Made by a program: the position numbers and the translations under genes. From assembly GCA_003251535.1 (NCBI GenBank), contig QKFD01000108.1:1-64000 (forward strand): a stretch of DNA of 64,000 bases, in the 5' to 3' direction. The notes under the pieces were generated by a model. The model made no database searches. It saw nothing but the letters and a program-made list of their open reading frames with translations, and was not told where the DNA came from. This DNA comes from Chromatiales bacterium. GTDB lineage: Bacteria; Pseudomonadota; Gammaproteobacteria; Thiohalomonadales; Thiohalomonadaceae. Positions within the stretch are counted from its first letter, which is position 1, and the number at the start of each line of letters is the position of its first letter. Of this stretch, positions 9,762-18,665 are shown in pieces.

Positions 9762-11612
9762 ATGTCGCTAGAGGGGAGGGGGCGGGGGAGGGGACCGCTC
9801 GGCCTGCTGGCGCTCGGCGTGTTTCTGGTGGGGGTGGCGGGGATCGTCCGCCTCGACCTGTTTGCCGGCCTCGAAGGGGCGCTGGGCGATTTCCTGCTGC
9901 GCCAGCATGTCCGCTTCGCCCACCCCGACCCCGCGATTGTCATCGTCGATATCGATGAGAGCAGCCTGGAGCAGATGGCCCAGCTCTACGGCCGCTACCC
10001 CTGGCCGCGCTCGGTACATGCCGAGCTGGTGGAGGCCATCGCCGCCCAGCGGCCGCGCGCCATCGTCTTTGACATCATCTTCAGCGACCACCTCATCGGC
10101 CACCTAGATGGCGACCGCTATCTGGCCGAGGTGGCCCATGCCGAGCCGATGATCTTCTTTCCCATCACCCGCCTGGTGGATGGCAACGACGCCGGTGGGC
10201 TGCCGCTGGGACAGTGGGGTAAGGCGCTCGGTTTTCAGGCCGGTCCTGCCGCCCGCGCCGATGCCCGGGTGGCGCTCCAGCTCCCCTACGATGAGCTGGC
10301 CACCACCGGCCGCCTGGGGACCATCAACTTCCTGCCGGATCGTGACGGCATTGGGCGCCGCTACCACCTCTATCAAGAGATCGACGGCTGGCGCATCCCC
10401 TCCCTGCCGGCCAAGGTGGTGGCGGCGCTCGGCTACCCCCTCCCCGCTCAAGCGGAGTTACTGCTCAACTGGCGCGGTCCGCGTCTGGTCTATCCGCGGA
10501 TCTCCTACGCCGATCTCTACATGGATCTCAATCGACGCCAGCCTATCCGCCCGGCCGCTGAGTTCCGCGACAAGATTGTGTTGATCGGCGCCACTGCCAC
10601 CGGCCTCAACGACCTGCGACCGACGCCGATGCACAGCCAGCATCCGGCGGTGGAGATGGTGGCCACCGCCATCGACAATCTCAAGAACGGCGATCCGCTG
10701 CGTCCCAGCTCGCAGCTGCTGCCCATCAGCCTGCTCGCCCTGCTCATCGTCGGCCTGTGGCACGCCTTCCGCGCCAGCGGCAACCCGCTGCCCATCGGCT
10801 TGCGATTGGCGGTGCTCACCCCGCTCATCATCGGTGGTGCCTACCTCGCCCTCGGCCTGCGGTTGTCAGTGCCGGTCTTCACACCGCTGGCCCTGGCTTG
10901 GCTCTACTATGTGGCGGCTGCCCTCTGGGCCTACGTCATGGAGCGACGCACCCGAGAGCGTACCGCCCAGATCTTCGGCCGCTTTCTGGATCCGCGGGTG
11001 GTGCGGGAGCTGGTGGACCGGGGCGAGACGGTGCTCTCCCTCTCGGGCCAGAGCCGCGAGGTGACGGTACTCTTCTCCGATATCCGTGGCTTTACCACCC
11101 TCTCGGAGCGCAGTACCCCCGAATATATCGTGCATCTGCTCAACGACTACTTCGAGCGGCAGGTGCAAGTGATATTCCGCAACTATGGCACCATGGATAA
11201 GTTCATCGGCGACGCCATCATGGCCTTCTGGGGGGCGCCGGTGGCGGATGGGGAGCAGGCGATCCACGCCGTCGGGGCGGCGCTGGAGATGTGCGACATG
11301 TTGGAGCAGTTCCGGGCCGAGTTGGGGGCTGAAGGGGCCGGTTTTGATGTCGGCATCGGCATCCATACCGGGCCGGCGGTGGTGGGCTTTCTCGGCTCCA
11401 GTAACCGGCTCGATTACACCGCCATTGGCGATACGGTCAACCTGGCCAGCCGCATCGAGGGGCAGACCAAAGGGGTGGCACGGGTGCTGGTCTCGGCGGA
11501 GACCCGCCAGCAGTGTGGTGAGGCGTTTGAATTCATCGATCGCGGCTCTTATAAGGTAAAGGGTCGCACCCAAGAGGTTAGGCTCTTTGAGCCGAGGAGA
11601 AAGGCGATATGA
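9762..11612 (+). CDS. CHASE2-domain class III adenylate/guanylate cyclase
   Basis: A 616-residue membrane sensor cyclase. Segment 13-33 is a membrane anchor; residues about 40-310 form an extracytoplasmic CHASE2 domain (VIVDIDESSLEQMAQLYGRYPWPRS, RPRAIVFDIIFSD). Three membrane segments follow (about 322-390), then the class III catalytic domain (about 425-600): VLFSDIRGFTTLSER with the metal Asp, MDKFIGDAIMAFWGAP with the second Asp, and DYTAIGDTVNLASRIEG. Lys in MDKF and Asp in the DYTAIGD region suit adenine specificity, so cAMP is the likely product (family inference). It overlaps the next gene by an ATGA. A solitary cyclic-nucleotide-binding protein is encoded at 21.5 kb. Confidence 0.93.
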   Translation: MSLEGRGRGRGPLGLLALGVFLVGVAGIVRLDLFAGLEGALGDFLLRQHVRFAHPDPAIVIVDIDESSLEQMAQLYGRYPWPRSVHAELVEAIAAQRPRAIVFDIIFSDHLIGHLDGDRYLAEVAHAEPMIFFPITRLVDGNDAGGLPLGQWGKALGFQAGPAARADARVALQLPYDELATTGRLGTINFLPDRDGIGRRYHLYQEIDGWRIPSLPAKVVAALGYPLPAQAELLLNWRGPRLVYPRISYADLYMDLNRRQPIRPAAEFRDKIVLIGATATGLNDLRPTPMHSQHPAVEMVATAIDNLKNGDPLRPSSQLLPISLLALLIVGLWHAFRASGNPLPIGLRLAVLTPLIIGGAYLALGLRLSVPVFTPLALAWLYYVAAALWAYVMERRTRERTAQIFGRFLDPRVVRELVDRGETVLSLSGQSREVTVLFSDIRGFTTLSERSTPEYIVHLLNDYFERQVQVIFRNYGTMDKFIGDAIMAFWGAPVADGEQAIHAVGAALEMCDMLEQFRAELGAEGAGFDVGIGIHTGPAVVGFLGSSNRLDYTAIGDTVNLASRIEGQTKGVARVLVSAETRQQCGEAFEFIDRGSYKVKGRTQEVRLFEPRRKAI

Positions 11613-12172
11613 GATGGCGATCTTTCCTGTCGTTACTACTGTTGATGGTCGCAGGTATTGCCCTGGCGGCTGACCAGGCACGGATCATCGAGGCCACTGA
11701 ACTGCGCTCTGAGCCCTTTCTGGATGCCGCGGTGGTGGCCCAGCTGCCGATGGGCACCGGGGTGACAATCCAGCAGCGTAAGGGGGGCTGGTACCAGGTG
11801 GAGAGCGGGCGTAGTAGCGGTTGGGTCCGCATGACCTCCATGCGGCTGGGGGAGCAGCTGGAGGGGGGCGATAGTGGCCTCGGATCGCTATTTGGGACGG
11901 TCACCGGCCGTACCGGCTCCAGCGGTGTTACTGCCGTGACGGGCATCAAGGGGATCGAGCCGGAGGATATGCTGAGTGCGGTCCCCGACCGTCGGGCAGT
12001 GACCGCCATGGATAGATTCGCTGTCTCCGCCCGTGAGGCAGATGATTTCGCCGCCAAGGGGCGGCTCTCACCCCACCAGATCGAGTACTACCAGGGCAGT
12101 CGGGGTGGCTCCCATCGGCGGGATGGTGACGAGCCGGCCAATAAGGCGTTAGAGGGGATAGGCTCATGGTAA
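11609..12172 (+). CDS. Exported bacterial SH3-domain protein
   Basis: A 187-residue protein with a Sec signal peptide (MRWRSFLSLLLLMVAGIALA, cleavage likely after AADQ). Residues about 25-80 form a bacterial SH3 domain: RIIEATELRSEPFLDAAVV, PMGTGVTIQQRKGGWYQVES, SSGWVRMTSM. Such domains commonly bind peptidoglycan or proteins in the periplasm. The remainder is unrecognised. It overlaps the cyclase by 4 bases and the following M48 protease gene by 7 bases (ATGGTAA), strong translational coupling that links the three products. Confidence 0.85.
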   Translation: MRWRSFLSLLLLMVAGIALAADQARIIEATELRSEPFLDAAVVAQLPMGTGVTIQQRKGGWYQVESGRSSGWVRMTSMRLGEQLEGGDSGLGSLFGTVTGRTGSSGVTAVTGIKGIEPEDMLSAVPDRRAVTAMDRFAVSAREADDFAAKGRLSPHQIEYYQGSRGGSHRRDGDEPANKALEGIGSW

Positions 12173-13038
12173 GTATCAAACCCATTATTGCGGCACTGGC
12201 CTTGACCCTCTGCGGGTCGGCCATGGCGTTCGACCTCAATCTCAATAGCCTGGGCGAAATACTCCAAGGGGGAGGGGGGAGTGGCAGCTCTGGTGTCGAT
12301 ATCGGCCAGGTGGCGGACTCGCTCTCCAAGACCCAATCCCTCTCCCTGGAGGATGAGGCGATCCTCGGCGATGAGGCGGCGGCGGTGCTGTTAGGGGCGA
12401 TCCCGCTGGTGGACGACCGCGACCTCCAGCGTTACGTCAACCGTGTGGGTCTGTGGCTCGCGTTGCAGAGTGAGCGACCCAATCTGCCTTGGCACTTCGG
12501 CGTGCTGGATACCGAGAAGGTCAACTCCTTCGCCGCTCCTTACGGCTATGTCTTCATCACCCGCGGGCTGCTGGAGAATCTGCGTAGTGAGTCGGAGTTG
12601 GCGGGGGTGTTGGCCCACGAGATCGTCCATGTAGTGGAGCGTCACTACATCAATGCGGTACAGAAAAATGCCCAACTCGATCTCGGGCTCACGCTGGCCG
12701 CTGCCCTCACCAAGACGGATCGCCGGGCCATGGATCTGGTGACCAACAGTTGTAGACAACTCTATGCCCGTGGCCTGGACAAAGACGATGAGTATGAGGC
12801 GGATGCCAAGGCGCTGGTGCTGACGGCCCGCGCCGGTTACGAGCCCTTTGGGCTACCGGCGGTCCTCCAGACCCTCGCCGCCAAGCGGCCCGATGACAGC
12901 ACGCTCTCCTACATGTTGGCCACTCACCCGTCACCCAATGATCGTCTGAGCCATATCGAGAATGCGACCGGGGTGATCGAGCGCTACGCCGATCAGCCGC
13001 TGTTGGCGGATCGCTTCCTGGGCGCCGGGCGTAGATAG
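12166..13038 (+). CDS. Exported M48-family metalloprotease
   Basis: A 290-residue Zn peptidase related to BepA/LoiP-type quality-control proteases. The signal peptide is at residues 1-21 (ending SAMAFD). The zinc motif HExxH appears as HEIVHVVERHY (about residues 150-160), followed downstream by EYEADAKAL (the third zinc ligand Glu and surrounding motif). The N-terminal part matches M48 periplasmic enzymes (EEAILGDEAAAVLLGAIPLV, YVNRVGLWLALQSERPNLPW, VNSFAAPYGYVFITRGLL). It likely acts in the periplasm on misfolded envelope proteins. It starts inside the stop of the SH3 gene, and recG begins 13 bases after its stop. Confidence 0.92.
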   Translation: MVSIKPIIAALALTLCGSAMAFDLNLNSLGEILQGGGGSGSSGVDIGQVADSLSKTQSLSLEDEAILGDEAAAVLLGAIPLVDDRDLQRYVNRVGLWLALQSERPNLPWHFGVLDTEKVNSFAAPYGYVFITRGLLENLRSESELAGVLAHEIVHVVERHYINAVQKNAQLDLGLTLAAALTKTDRRAMDLVTNSCRQLYARGLDKDDEYEADAKALVLTARAGYEPFGLPAVLQTLAAKRPDDSTLSYMLATHPSPNDRLSHIENATGVIERYADQPLLADRFLGAGRR

Positions 13039-13051
13039 GAGAACCTGGTCG

Positions 13052-15139
13052 ATGGAGGGGCTGGCCGCGCCGCAACCGGTCACCGCGTTGCGGCGGGTCG
13101 GCCCTGCCATGCAGGAGCGGCTCGCCAAACTGGGGATCGGCAGTGTTGTGGATCTCCTGTTCCACCTGCCGAGCCGCTACCAGGATCGCACCCGCATCGT
13201 CCCCATCGGTAGCCTGCGCCCTGGCGACCACGCCGTGGTGGAGGGGGAGCTGAGTGCCGCCGAGGTGAAGGTGGGGCGGCGGCGGATGCTACTGGCCCAG
13301 CTGGTGGATGGCACCGGCACCATTGTTCTACGTTTTTTCTACTTCACTGCGGCCCAGCAGGCGAGCCTGACCCGTGGCACCCGGCTGCGCTGTTTTGGCG
13401 AGGTGCGCCCCGGCGCCACGGGGCTGGAGATGGTCCACCCCGAGTACCGCCGTCCCAATGGCGATCAACCGCCGGCGGTGGAGGAGCATCTCACCCCTAT
13501 CTACCCCACCACAGAGGGGCTCCAGCAGACCACCCTGCGTCAGCTCACTGATCAGGCATTGGACCTGCTGACCCAGGGAGAGCTGCCGCTGCTGGAGCTA
13601 CTGCCCGCGGAGCTGCTGCCCGCAGGGGGGGAGCTGCCGTTGGCGGAGGCGCTCCATTTCCTCCACCGCCCCCCGCCCGATGCGCCACTGGCGCTGTTGG
13701 CCGATGGCCGCCACCCGGCCCAACAGCGCCTCGCCTTTGAGGAGTTGCTGGCCCACCACCTCAGCCTGCGCCAGCTACGGCTCGCCTCCAATCGACAGCG
13801 CGCCCCCGCGCTGCGACCCCGGCGGGCGTTGGTCGAGGCCCTGCTGGCGGCGCTGCCCTTCTCCCTCACCGCAGCCCAGCAGCGGGTGTGGGGGGAGATA
13901 GCCGACGATCTCGCACAGTTCCACCCGATGATGCGGCTGGTGCAGGGGGATGTGGGCTCTGGCAAGACCGTGGTGGCGGCACTGGCGGCGCTGCGGGCGG
14001 TGGAGGCAGAGCACCAGGCGGCGGTGATGGCCCCCACCGAGCTGCTGGCGGAGCAGCACTTTCGTAACTTCTCCCACTGGCTCACGCCGCTTGGGATAGA
14101 GGTGGCATGGCTGGCGGGCAAGCTGAAGGGCAAGGCGCGCAAGGCGGCGCTGGAGCGGATCCTCAGCGGTGAGGTGGGGGTGGTGGTGGGCACCCACGCC
14201 CTGTTTCAGGACGATGTGGCGTTCCAGGCGCTGGGGTTGGTGATTGTCGATGAACAGCACCGCTTCGGGGTCCACCAGCGTTTGGCGCTGCGGGAGAAGG
14301 GGGCGCGGGCCGGGCGCCAGCCCCACCAGCTCATCATGACCGCCACCCCCATTCCCCGCACCCTGGCCATGACCGCCTATGCCGATCTCGACCTCTCCAC
14401 CATCGATGAGCTGCCGCCCGGGCGCACCCCGGTGGAGACCGCGGTGCTCCCCGATAGCCGCCGCGATGAGGTGGTGGCGCGGGTGGCTGGGGCGTGTGCC
14501 GAGGGGCGCCAGGCCTACTGGGTCTGCACCGTCATCGAGGAGTCGGAGCTATTGGAGGCGCAGGCGGCGGCCGATACCGCTGCCCTGCTCCAGCAGATGT
14601 TGCCGCAGCTGCGGGTGGGGCTGGTCCACGGCCGCCTGAAGGCGGATGAGAAGGAGCAGGTGATGGCCGCCTTCAAGGGGGGTGAGCTGGACCTGTTGGT
14701 AGCCACCACGGTGATTGAGGTGGGGGTGGATGTCCCCAACGCCACCTTGATGATCATCGAGAATGCCGAGCGCTTGGGGCTGGCCCAGCTCCATCAGCTA
14801 CGGGGCCGGGTGGGGCGGGGGGCCGGCAAGAGCCACTGCCTGCTACTCTACCACCCGCCACTCTCGGCCATGTCGCGCTCCCGGCTGGCCATCCTGCGCG
14901 AGAGTAATGACGGCTTCGAGATCGCCCGCCGCGATCTGGAGCTGCGGGGTCCCGGAGAGCTGCTGGGTACCCGCCAGACCGGCCTGATGCAGCTTAAGAT
15001 CGCCGATCTGCGCCGCGATCAGGCGCTGCTACCGGCAGTTAACCGGGCCGCCGGTATACTGGTGCGCCAGGCCCCGGAACGGATCCCCGCGCTGGTGCGG
15101 CGTTGGGTCGCAGGGGGGGATCGCTACGGCACGGTGTAG
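13052..15139 (+). CDS. recG: ATP-dependent DNA helicase RecG
   Basis: Remodels stalled replication forks and branched DNA. The 695 residues match RecG length. The N-terminal wedge/OB domain has LPSRYQDRTRI and VEGELSAAEVK; the helicase motifs are present in order: GDVGSGKT (Walker A), APTELLAEQHF (Ia), DEQHRFGVHQR (DEQH, II), MTATPIPRTL (III), VHGRLKADEKEQVM, ATTVIEVGVDVPNA (V) and QLRGRVGRGAGKSHCLLLY (VI). It follows the M48 gene by 13 bases; ridA and recG are common neighbours, here separated by the cyclase-SH3-M48 trio. Confidence 0.98.
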   Translation: MEGLAAPQPVTALRRVGPAMQERLAKLGIGSVVDLLFHLPSRYQDRTRIVPIGSLRPGDHAVVEGELSAAEVKVGRRRMLLAQLVDGTGTIVLRFFYFTAAQQASLTRGTRLRCFGEVRPGATGLEMVHPEYRRPNGDQPPAVEEHLTPIYPTTEGLQQTTLRQLTDQALDLLTQGELPLLELLPAELLPAGGELPLAEALHFLHRPPPDAPLALLADGRHPAQQRLAFEELLAHHLSLRQLRLASNRQRAPALRPRRALVEALLAALPFSLTAAQQRVWGEIADDLAQFHPMMRLVQGDVGSGKTVVAALAALRAVEAEHQAAVMAPTELLAEQHFRNFSHWLTPLGIEVAWLAGKLKGKARKAALERILSGEVGVVVGTHALFQDDVAFQALGLVIVDEQHRFGVHQRLALREKGARAGRQPHQLIMTATPIPRTLAMTAYADLDLSTIDELPPGRTPVETAVLPDSRRDEVVARVAGACAEGRQAYWVCTVIEESELLEAQAAADTAALLQQMLPQLRVGLVHGRLKADEKEQVMAAFKGGELDLLVATTVIEVGVDVPNATLMIIENAERLGLAQLHQLRGRVGRGAGKSHCLLLYHPPLSAMSRSRLAILRESNDGFEIARRDLELRGPGELLGTRQTGLMQLKIADLRRDQALLPAVNRAAGILVRQAPERIPALVRRWVAGGDRYGTV

Positions 15140-15208
15140 CCGCCCAGCCCTTGCGTTAAAATCGCCCCCGATTGTCACCACCCCCTAGACCGACCTTTAC
15201 CTGAGATC

Positions 15209-15757
15209 GTGACCCGCCCTGTCCCGCAGCCTCTGCCCCGTTGGCGCCGCGCCCGCGCCAGCCAACGACTGCCGGCCACCGTGGCCGCTTGGCTGCTGGA
15301 TACCGGCTCCCTGACCCGTCGCCTCAAGCGGCGCTGTGCGGGTCGTTTCAACGTCACCCTGGTGCATCACGGCTTTGGCCGGGTGCAGCCGGAGGAGGCG
15401 CGCCTGCTGGGGGTAGCGCTCCAGCGGCGGGTATTGGTGCGGGAGGTCTTTCTGCGCTGTGCCGAGGTCGATTGGGTCTACGCCCGCACGGTCATCCCCC
15501 TCGCCACCCTTACCCACCGTAACCGCCGCCTGAAACGGCTCGGTCAGCGCCCCCTGGGGGGCTTTCTGTTTGCCGATCCCGGGCTGTTGCGGGGCCCTAT
15601 CGAGCAGGTCCAGCTCACCCCCGCCGACCGGCTCTACCGCACCGCCCGCGGCAGCGGGGAGGGGGTGTGGGGGCGACGTTCTATCTTTTTTCTCCGGGGG
15701 CGCCCGCTGCTGGTGAGTGAGTTTTTCCTCCCTGCCCTCCTGGAGGGGCCTGGATGA
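15209..15757 (+). CDS. ubiC: Chorismate lyase
   Basis: Converts chorismate to 4-hydroxybenzoate and pyruvate, the first step of ubiquinone ring synthesis, in the cytoplasm. The 182-residue protein shows the UbiC pattern: W..LL..TGSLTRRLKRRC near the N-terminus, REVFLRCAEVDWVYARTVIPL in the middle (with the ARTVIP segment of the active site) and a C-terminal GRRSIFFLRGRPLLVSEFFLPAL. The start is GTG. The stop overlaps the ATG of the next, UbiA-like gene by 4 bases, a typical ubiC-ubiA pairing. Confidence 0.95.
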   Translation: MTRPVPQPLPRWRRARASQRLPATVAAWLLDTGSLTRRLKRRCAGRFNVTLVHHGFGRVQPEEARLLGVALQRRVLVREVFLRCAEVDWVYARTVIPLATLTHRNRRLKRLGQRPLGGFLFADPGLLRGPIEQVQLTPADRLYRTARGSGEGVWGRRSIFFLRGRPLLVSEFFLPALLEGPG

Positions 15758-16698
15758 GGCGCCCCTCCGCTAAACGCCGGCATGGACCGCAGGCGACCCG
15801 GCGGGTGCCCCCCGCCGCTGCAACCCCCAGTGTGCCCCCCGCCCCCTCACCCAAGCCTGCCCGCCCCCGCCTCGCCACCCTGGCCCGCTTCGCCCCCCTG
15901 CTGCGGCTCGACAATCCATTTGACGCCATCCTGCTACTGGCCCTGGGTCTGTGGGGTTGGGGGTTGGCCAACCGCGGCCTGGGCTCCCCCTCGCTGCTGG
16001 CCCTGCTCCTGCTCAGCCTGCTTAGCCTGCGGTGTGCCGCTTGGGGGGTGGTCAACACCCTGTTTCTGCTCGACTACGCCCGTCCAGCGGCGCGGCCTGC
16101 CGAGCGCCTCCGGGCGGTGCCGCTCGCCGGTTGGCTGGCCCTGCTGCTGCTCTCGCTCCCCCCCGGTGTCGCGCTGATTATCAGCGGCGGCCATCTGCTG
16201 CTACCGGTCGGGGGGGCGCTGCTGCTGGCACTGGCCTATCTACCACTGCGGAGTCGCACCCCGCTGGCGCCGCTACTCCTGGCCTCGGCCCTCGGCGGGG
16301 TGCCGCTATACGCCTATACCCTCACCCCGCTGGCCATTGATCGGGTGGCGGGCCTTGCCGCCATCAGCGGCGCCCTCTGGGCCGCGCTACTGCTACTTCA
16401 CCACTCGCTGCTGGTGAGCGCCCGGCAACGCCAGCAGGGGCAGGCCAGTCTGGCCCTCGCCTTCAGCGGGGCCGAAAAGCCGATCCATGGGGTGTTGGCG
16501 CTGCTGCTGCTGTGGGCCCTGGCGCTCACCGCCCAGCCACTCAGCGTGGGGGTGGGTTACTGGATCGCCCTCCAGCTGCTCGCCGCGGTATTGGGCTGGC
16601 AGCTCTGGTACCCCTGGGAGCACGACACGCTACGGCTCATCTGGTACAGCCACGGGGTGGTGGCCGCCCTGCTGGTGACGGCAGCCCTGTTCGCTTAA
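15754..16698 (+). CDS. UbiA-fold prenyltransferase homologue without the Asp-rich motifs
   Basis: A 314-residue multi-pass membrane protein in the position of ubiA after ubiC. After a 40-residue Pro/Ala-rich basic extension, the UbiA opening is seen (RLDNPFDAILLLALGLWGWG, residues 51-70), followed by about eight hydrophobic helices and the segment SRTPLAPLLLASALGGVPLYAY. The two catalytic Mg-diphosphate motifs are missing: the first (NDxxDxxxD) reads NTLFLLDYA at about 101-109, keeping Asn but losing the three Asp positions; the second (DxxxD-type, about 215-236) reads HHSLLVSARQRQQGQ with no Asp. The frame is intact. It may be non-catalytic, with another UbiA elsewhere, or a divergent enzyme. 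Calling it 4-hydroxybenzoate polyprenyltransferase would be unsafe. Confidence 0.72.
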   Translation: MRRPSAKRRHGPQATRRVPPAAATPSVPPAPSPKPARPRLATLARFAPLLRLDNPFDAILLLALGLWGWGLANRGLGSPSLLALLLLSLLSLRCAAWGVVNTLFLLDYARPAARPAERLRAVPLAGWLALLLLSLPPGVALIISGGHLLLPVGGALLLALAYLPLRSRTPLAPLLLASALGGVPLYAYTLTPLAIDRVAGLAAISGALWAALLLLHHSLLVSARQRQQGQASLALAFSGAEKPIHGVLALLLLWALALTAQPLSVGVGYWIALQLLAAVLGWQLWYPWEHDTLRLIWYSHGVVAALLVTAALFA

Positions 16699-16841
16699 GG
16701 GTGATGGAATGAAATGTGAAGAATGTCTCTGGGGCATGGTGGAGTGTGCTAGCCTGCCCCCGCTCGCCCCACGGCAAATAATCAGCGACAAGACGGTTTC
16801 CTACCACAAATAACACCTCATTTTGCTGGAGCCCTCCGCTT

Positions 16842-18551
16842 ATGACACAACCCCGCTCTCGCCCCTTCTCCCGGCGCCTGGTGGCACTGGCTGTTGGCCA
16901 GGCCCTGCTGCTGAGTGCCACGGTTGCCGGCGCCAACACCATTACGATCGGTAGTGGCTGCACCCTGGTGGATGCGGTGACCGCCGCTAACAGCGATACC
17001 GCCACCGGTAGCTGCCCTGCCGGGAGTGGCGCCGACACCATCGTGTTGGCCGCTGCTGCCACCTACACGTTGAACAGCGCCCAGCCAGGTGGTGACCCAG
17101 CGGCTGGCTATACCGCCCTGCCACTCGTCACCTCCACCATCACCATCACCGGCAACAGCGCGACCATCGCCGCCTCGGGGGCGTTCCGTCTGTTTGCGGT
17201 TATCTCCTCCGGTGATCTCACGCTGAACTCGGTGACCCTCAGCGGGGGGAGCGACAGCAGCCTGTCGGGGGGGGGCGCGGTCATGGTGTACGGGGGTTCC
17301 TTCACCGCCAACAACAGCACCTTTAGCCACAATACGGCGAAGTATGGTGGGGCCATCAGTGCGCTTGACGGGGGCTCCGCCACCCTCTCCGGCTCCACGG
17401 TCAGCAACAACATCGCCACCGAGCTGGGGGGCGGTATTGCCATTGGCGGTGGGACGCTGCACCTGACCGATTCCACCGTCTCCGGCAATGAGACCAGCGA
17501 TGGTGGCGGGGTGTGGAGTAACGGGACGTTCACCCTGACCAGCAGCACCATCAGTGGCAACACCGCCCACGGCTCGGGTGGGGCGCTGCTGAACAGGGGT
17601 ACCACCACCGCGATCGATGCGACCTTGACGGGCAACTACGCCGCTGCCTATGGCGGCGCCATCGAGTCGTATGAGGGCACTCTGACCCTCAGCGACTGCC
17701 TGATTCAAGGCAACACCGCCCAGTTTGCCGGCGCGGTGGAGACCTATGCCACGGCCACGGTCACCGGCTGTACCGTCTCCGGTAACACGGCTATCTACGG
17801 GGCCGGCGCGTTTTCGGCCTACAGCGGTGGCGCCGATCTCCTGATAGTGGAGAGCGAGATCTCAGGTAACAGCTCGGGGGCGGAGGCGGGTGGTGTGTTT
17901 GTCTATGGCGGGCAGGCGGCACTGGTCAACAGCACGGTCTCCAACAATGCTGCCGATGGGGGTGGCGGGGGGATCTACAGTGTGGGCACCCTGACCCTCA
18001 ACTCCGTCACCGTTGCCAACAACACCACCAACGGTACCGCGGTGGGCAGGAGACTCTCCCGCTCGGGACATGCCTCCGATGACAACCAGTTTGGTCCGGC
18101 GGCGGCCCCCCCCAACATCGCCGGTGGGGTGAGTGCTTACGGTAGCGAGACGGTGATCAACACCATCATCGCCGGTAACACCGGCTATGACTGCGCCGGT
18201 ACCATCGAGAGCCTGGGGAGCGCCTTGATAGAGGATGGCACCTGCGGTGCCAGTCTGAGTGGCGACCCGCTGTTGGGTGCCCTGGCCGACAACGGTGGAC
18301 CGACCCGGACCCACGCCCTGAGCGCCGGTAGTCCGGCCATCGATGTGGGGGATAGCGGCGCCTGTAGCGCCTTGACCACCGACCAGCGCGGTGCCGGCTA
18401 CCCCCGTACCGTGGGGGCCAGTTGCGATCTCGGTGCCTTCGAGAGCGATGGCAGTAGTACCGCCATCCCGGTGTTGACGCCGTGGGCCATGGGGCTGCTC
18501 GCCTCGCTCCTCAGCGCCTTCGGTTTGGGCGCCCTGCGGCGGCGACGCTAA
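16842..18551 (+). CDS. Surface beta-helix protein with choice-of-anchor Q-like repeats and IPTL-CTERM tail
   Basis: A 569-residue exported protein. A Sec signal (RRLVALAVGQALLLSATVAGA) is followed by a right-handed parallel beta-helix built from short Gly/Ser/Asn/Thr repeats such as STVSGN, STISGNT, STVSNNAA and GGGI. The segment ADNGGPTRTHALSAGSPAIDVGD near 465-490 is the choice-of-anchor Q signature. The last residues (IPVLTPWAMGLLASLLSAFG plus an Arg-rich end) fit the IPTL-CTERM sorting signal: an I-P-x-L box, a membrane helix and a basic tail. Such proteins are exported and processed by an exosortase-like enzyme, not seen in this window. It is likely an adhesin-like or matrix protein. Confidence 0.88.
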   Translation: MTQPRSRPFSRRLVALAVGQALLLSATVAGANTITIGSGCTLVDAVTAANSDTATGSCPAGSGADTIVLAAAATYTLNSAQPGGDPAAGYTALPLVTSTITITGNSATIAASGAFRLFAVISSGDLTLNSVTLSGGSDSSLSGGGAVMVYGGSFTANNSTFSHNTAKYGGAISALDGGSATLSGSTVSNNIATELGGGIAIGGGTLHLTDSTVSGNETSDGGGVWSNGTFTLTSSTISGNTAHGSGGALLNRGTTTAIDATLTGNYAAAYGGAIESYEGTLTLSDCLIQGNTAQFAGAVETYATATVTGCTVSGNTAIYGAGAFSAYSGGADLLIVESEISGNSSGAEAGGVFVYGGQAALVNSTVSNNAADGGGGGIYSVGTLTLNSVTVANNTTNGTAVGRRLSRSGHASDDNQFGPAAAPPNIAGGVSAYGSETVINTIIAGNTGYDCAGTIESLGSALIEDGTCGASLSGDPLLGALADNGGPTRTHALSAGSPAIDVGDSGACSALTTDQRGAGYPRTVGASCDLGAFESDGSSTAIPVLTPWAMGLLASLLSAFGLGALRRRR

Positions 18552-18559
18552 GATAGGGG

Positions 18560-18589
18560 CCGCCGGGGGCAAGGTATATTCCCCGGCGG
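18560..18589 (+). terminator. Strong hairpin after the IPTL-CTERM gene
   Basis: Arms CCGCCGGGG (18560-18568) and CCCCGGCGG (18581-18589), 9 of 9 paired, with a 12-base AT-containing loop, beginning 9 bases after the stop. No T-run follows. Confidence 0.55.
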
Positions 18590-18665
18590 GTCCGCTGTGA
18601 TGCGGGCTTATGGGCGGGCCGTATGGGCCTCTCCCCTCTCTCCCTCTCTTCGCCATAGACCCAGC

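Noticed and set aside
16842-18551. CRISPR-like repeats in the STVSGN-rich gene
   Set aside because: The repeats are in-frame protein repeats of a beta-helix with variable codons, not regularly spaced identical DNA repeats.
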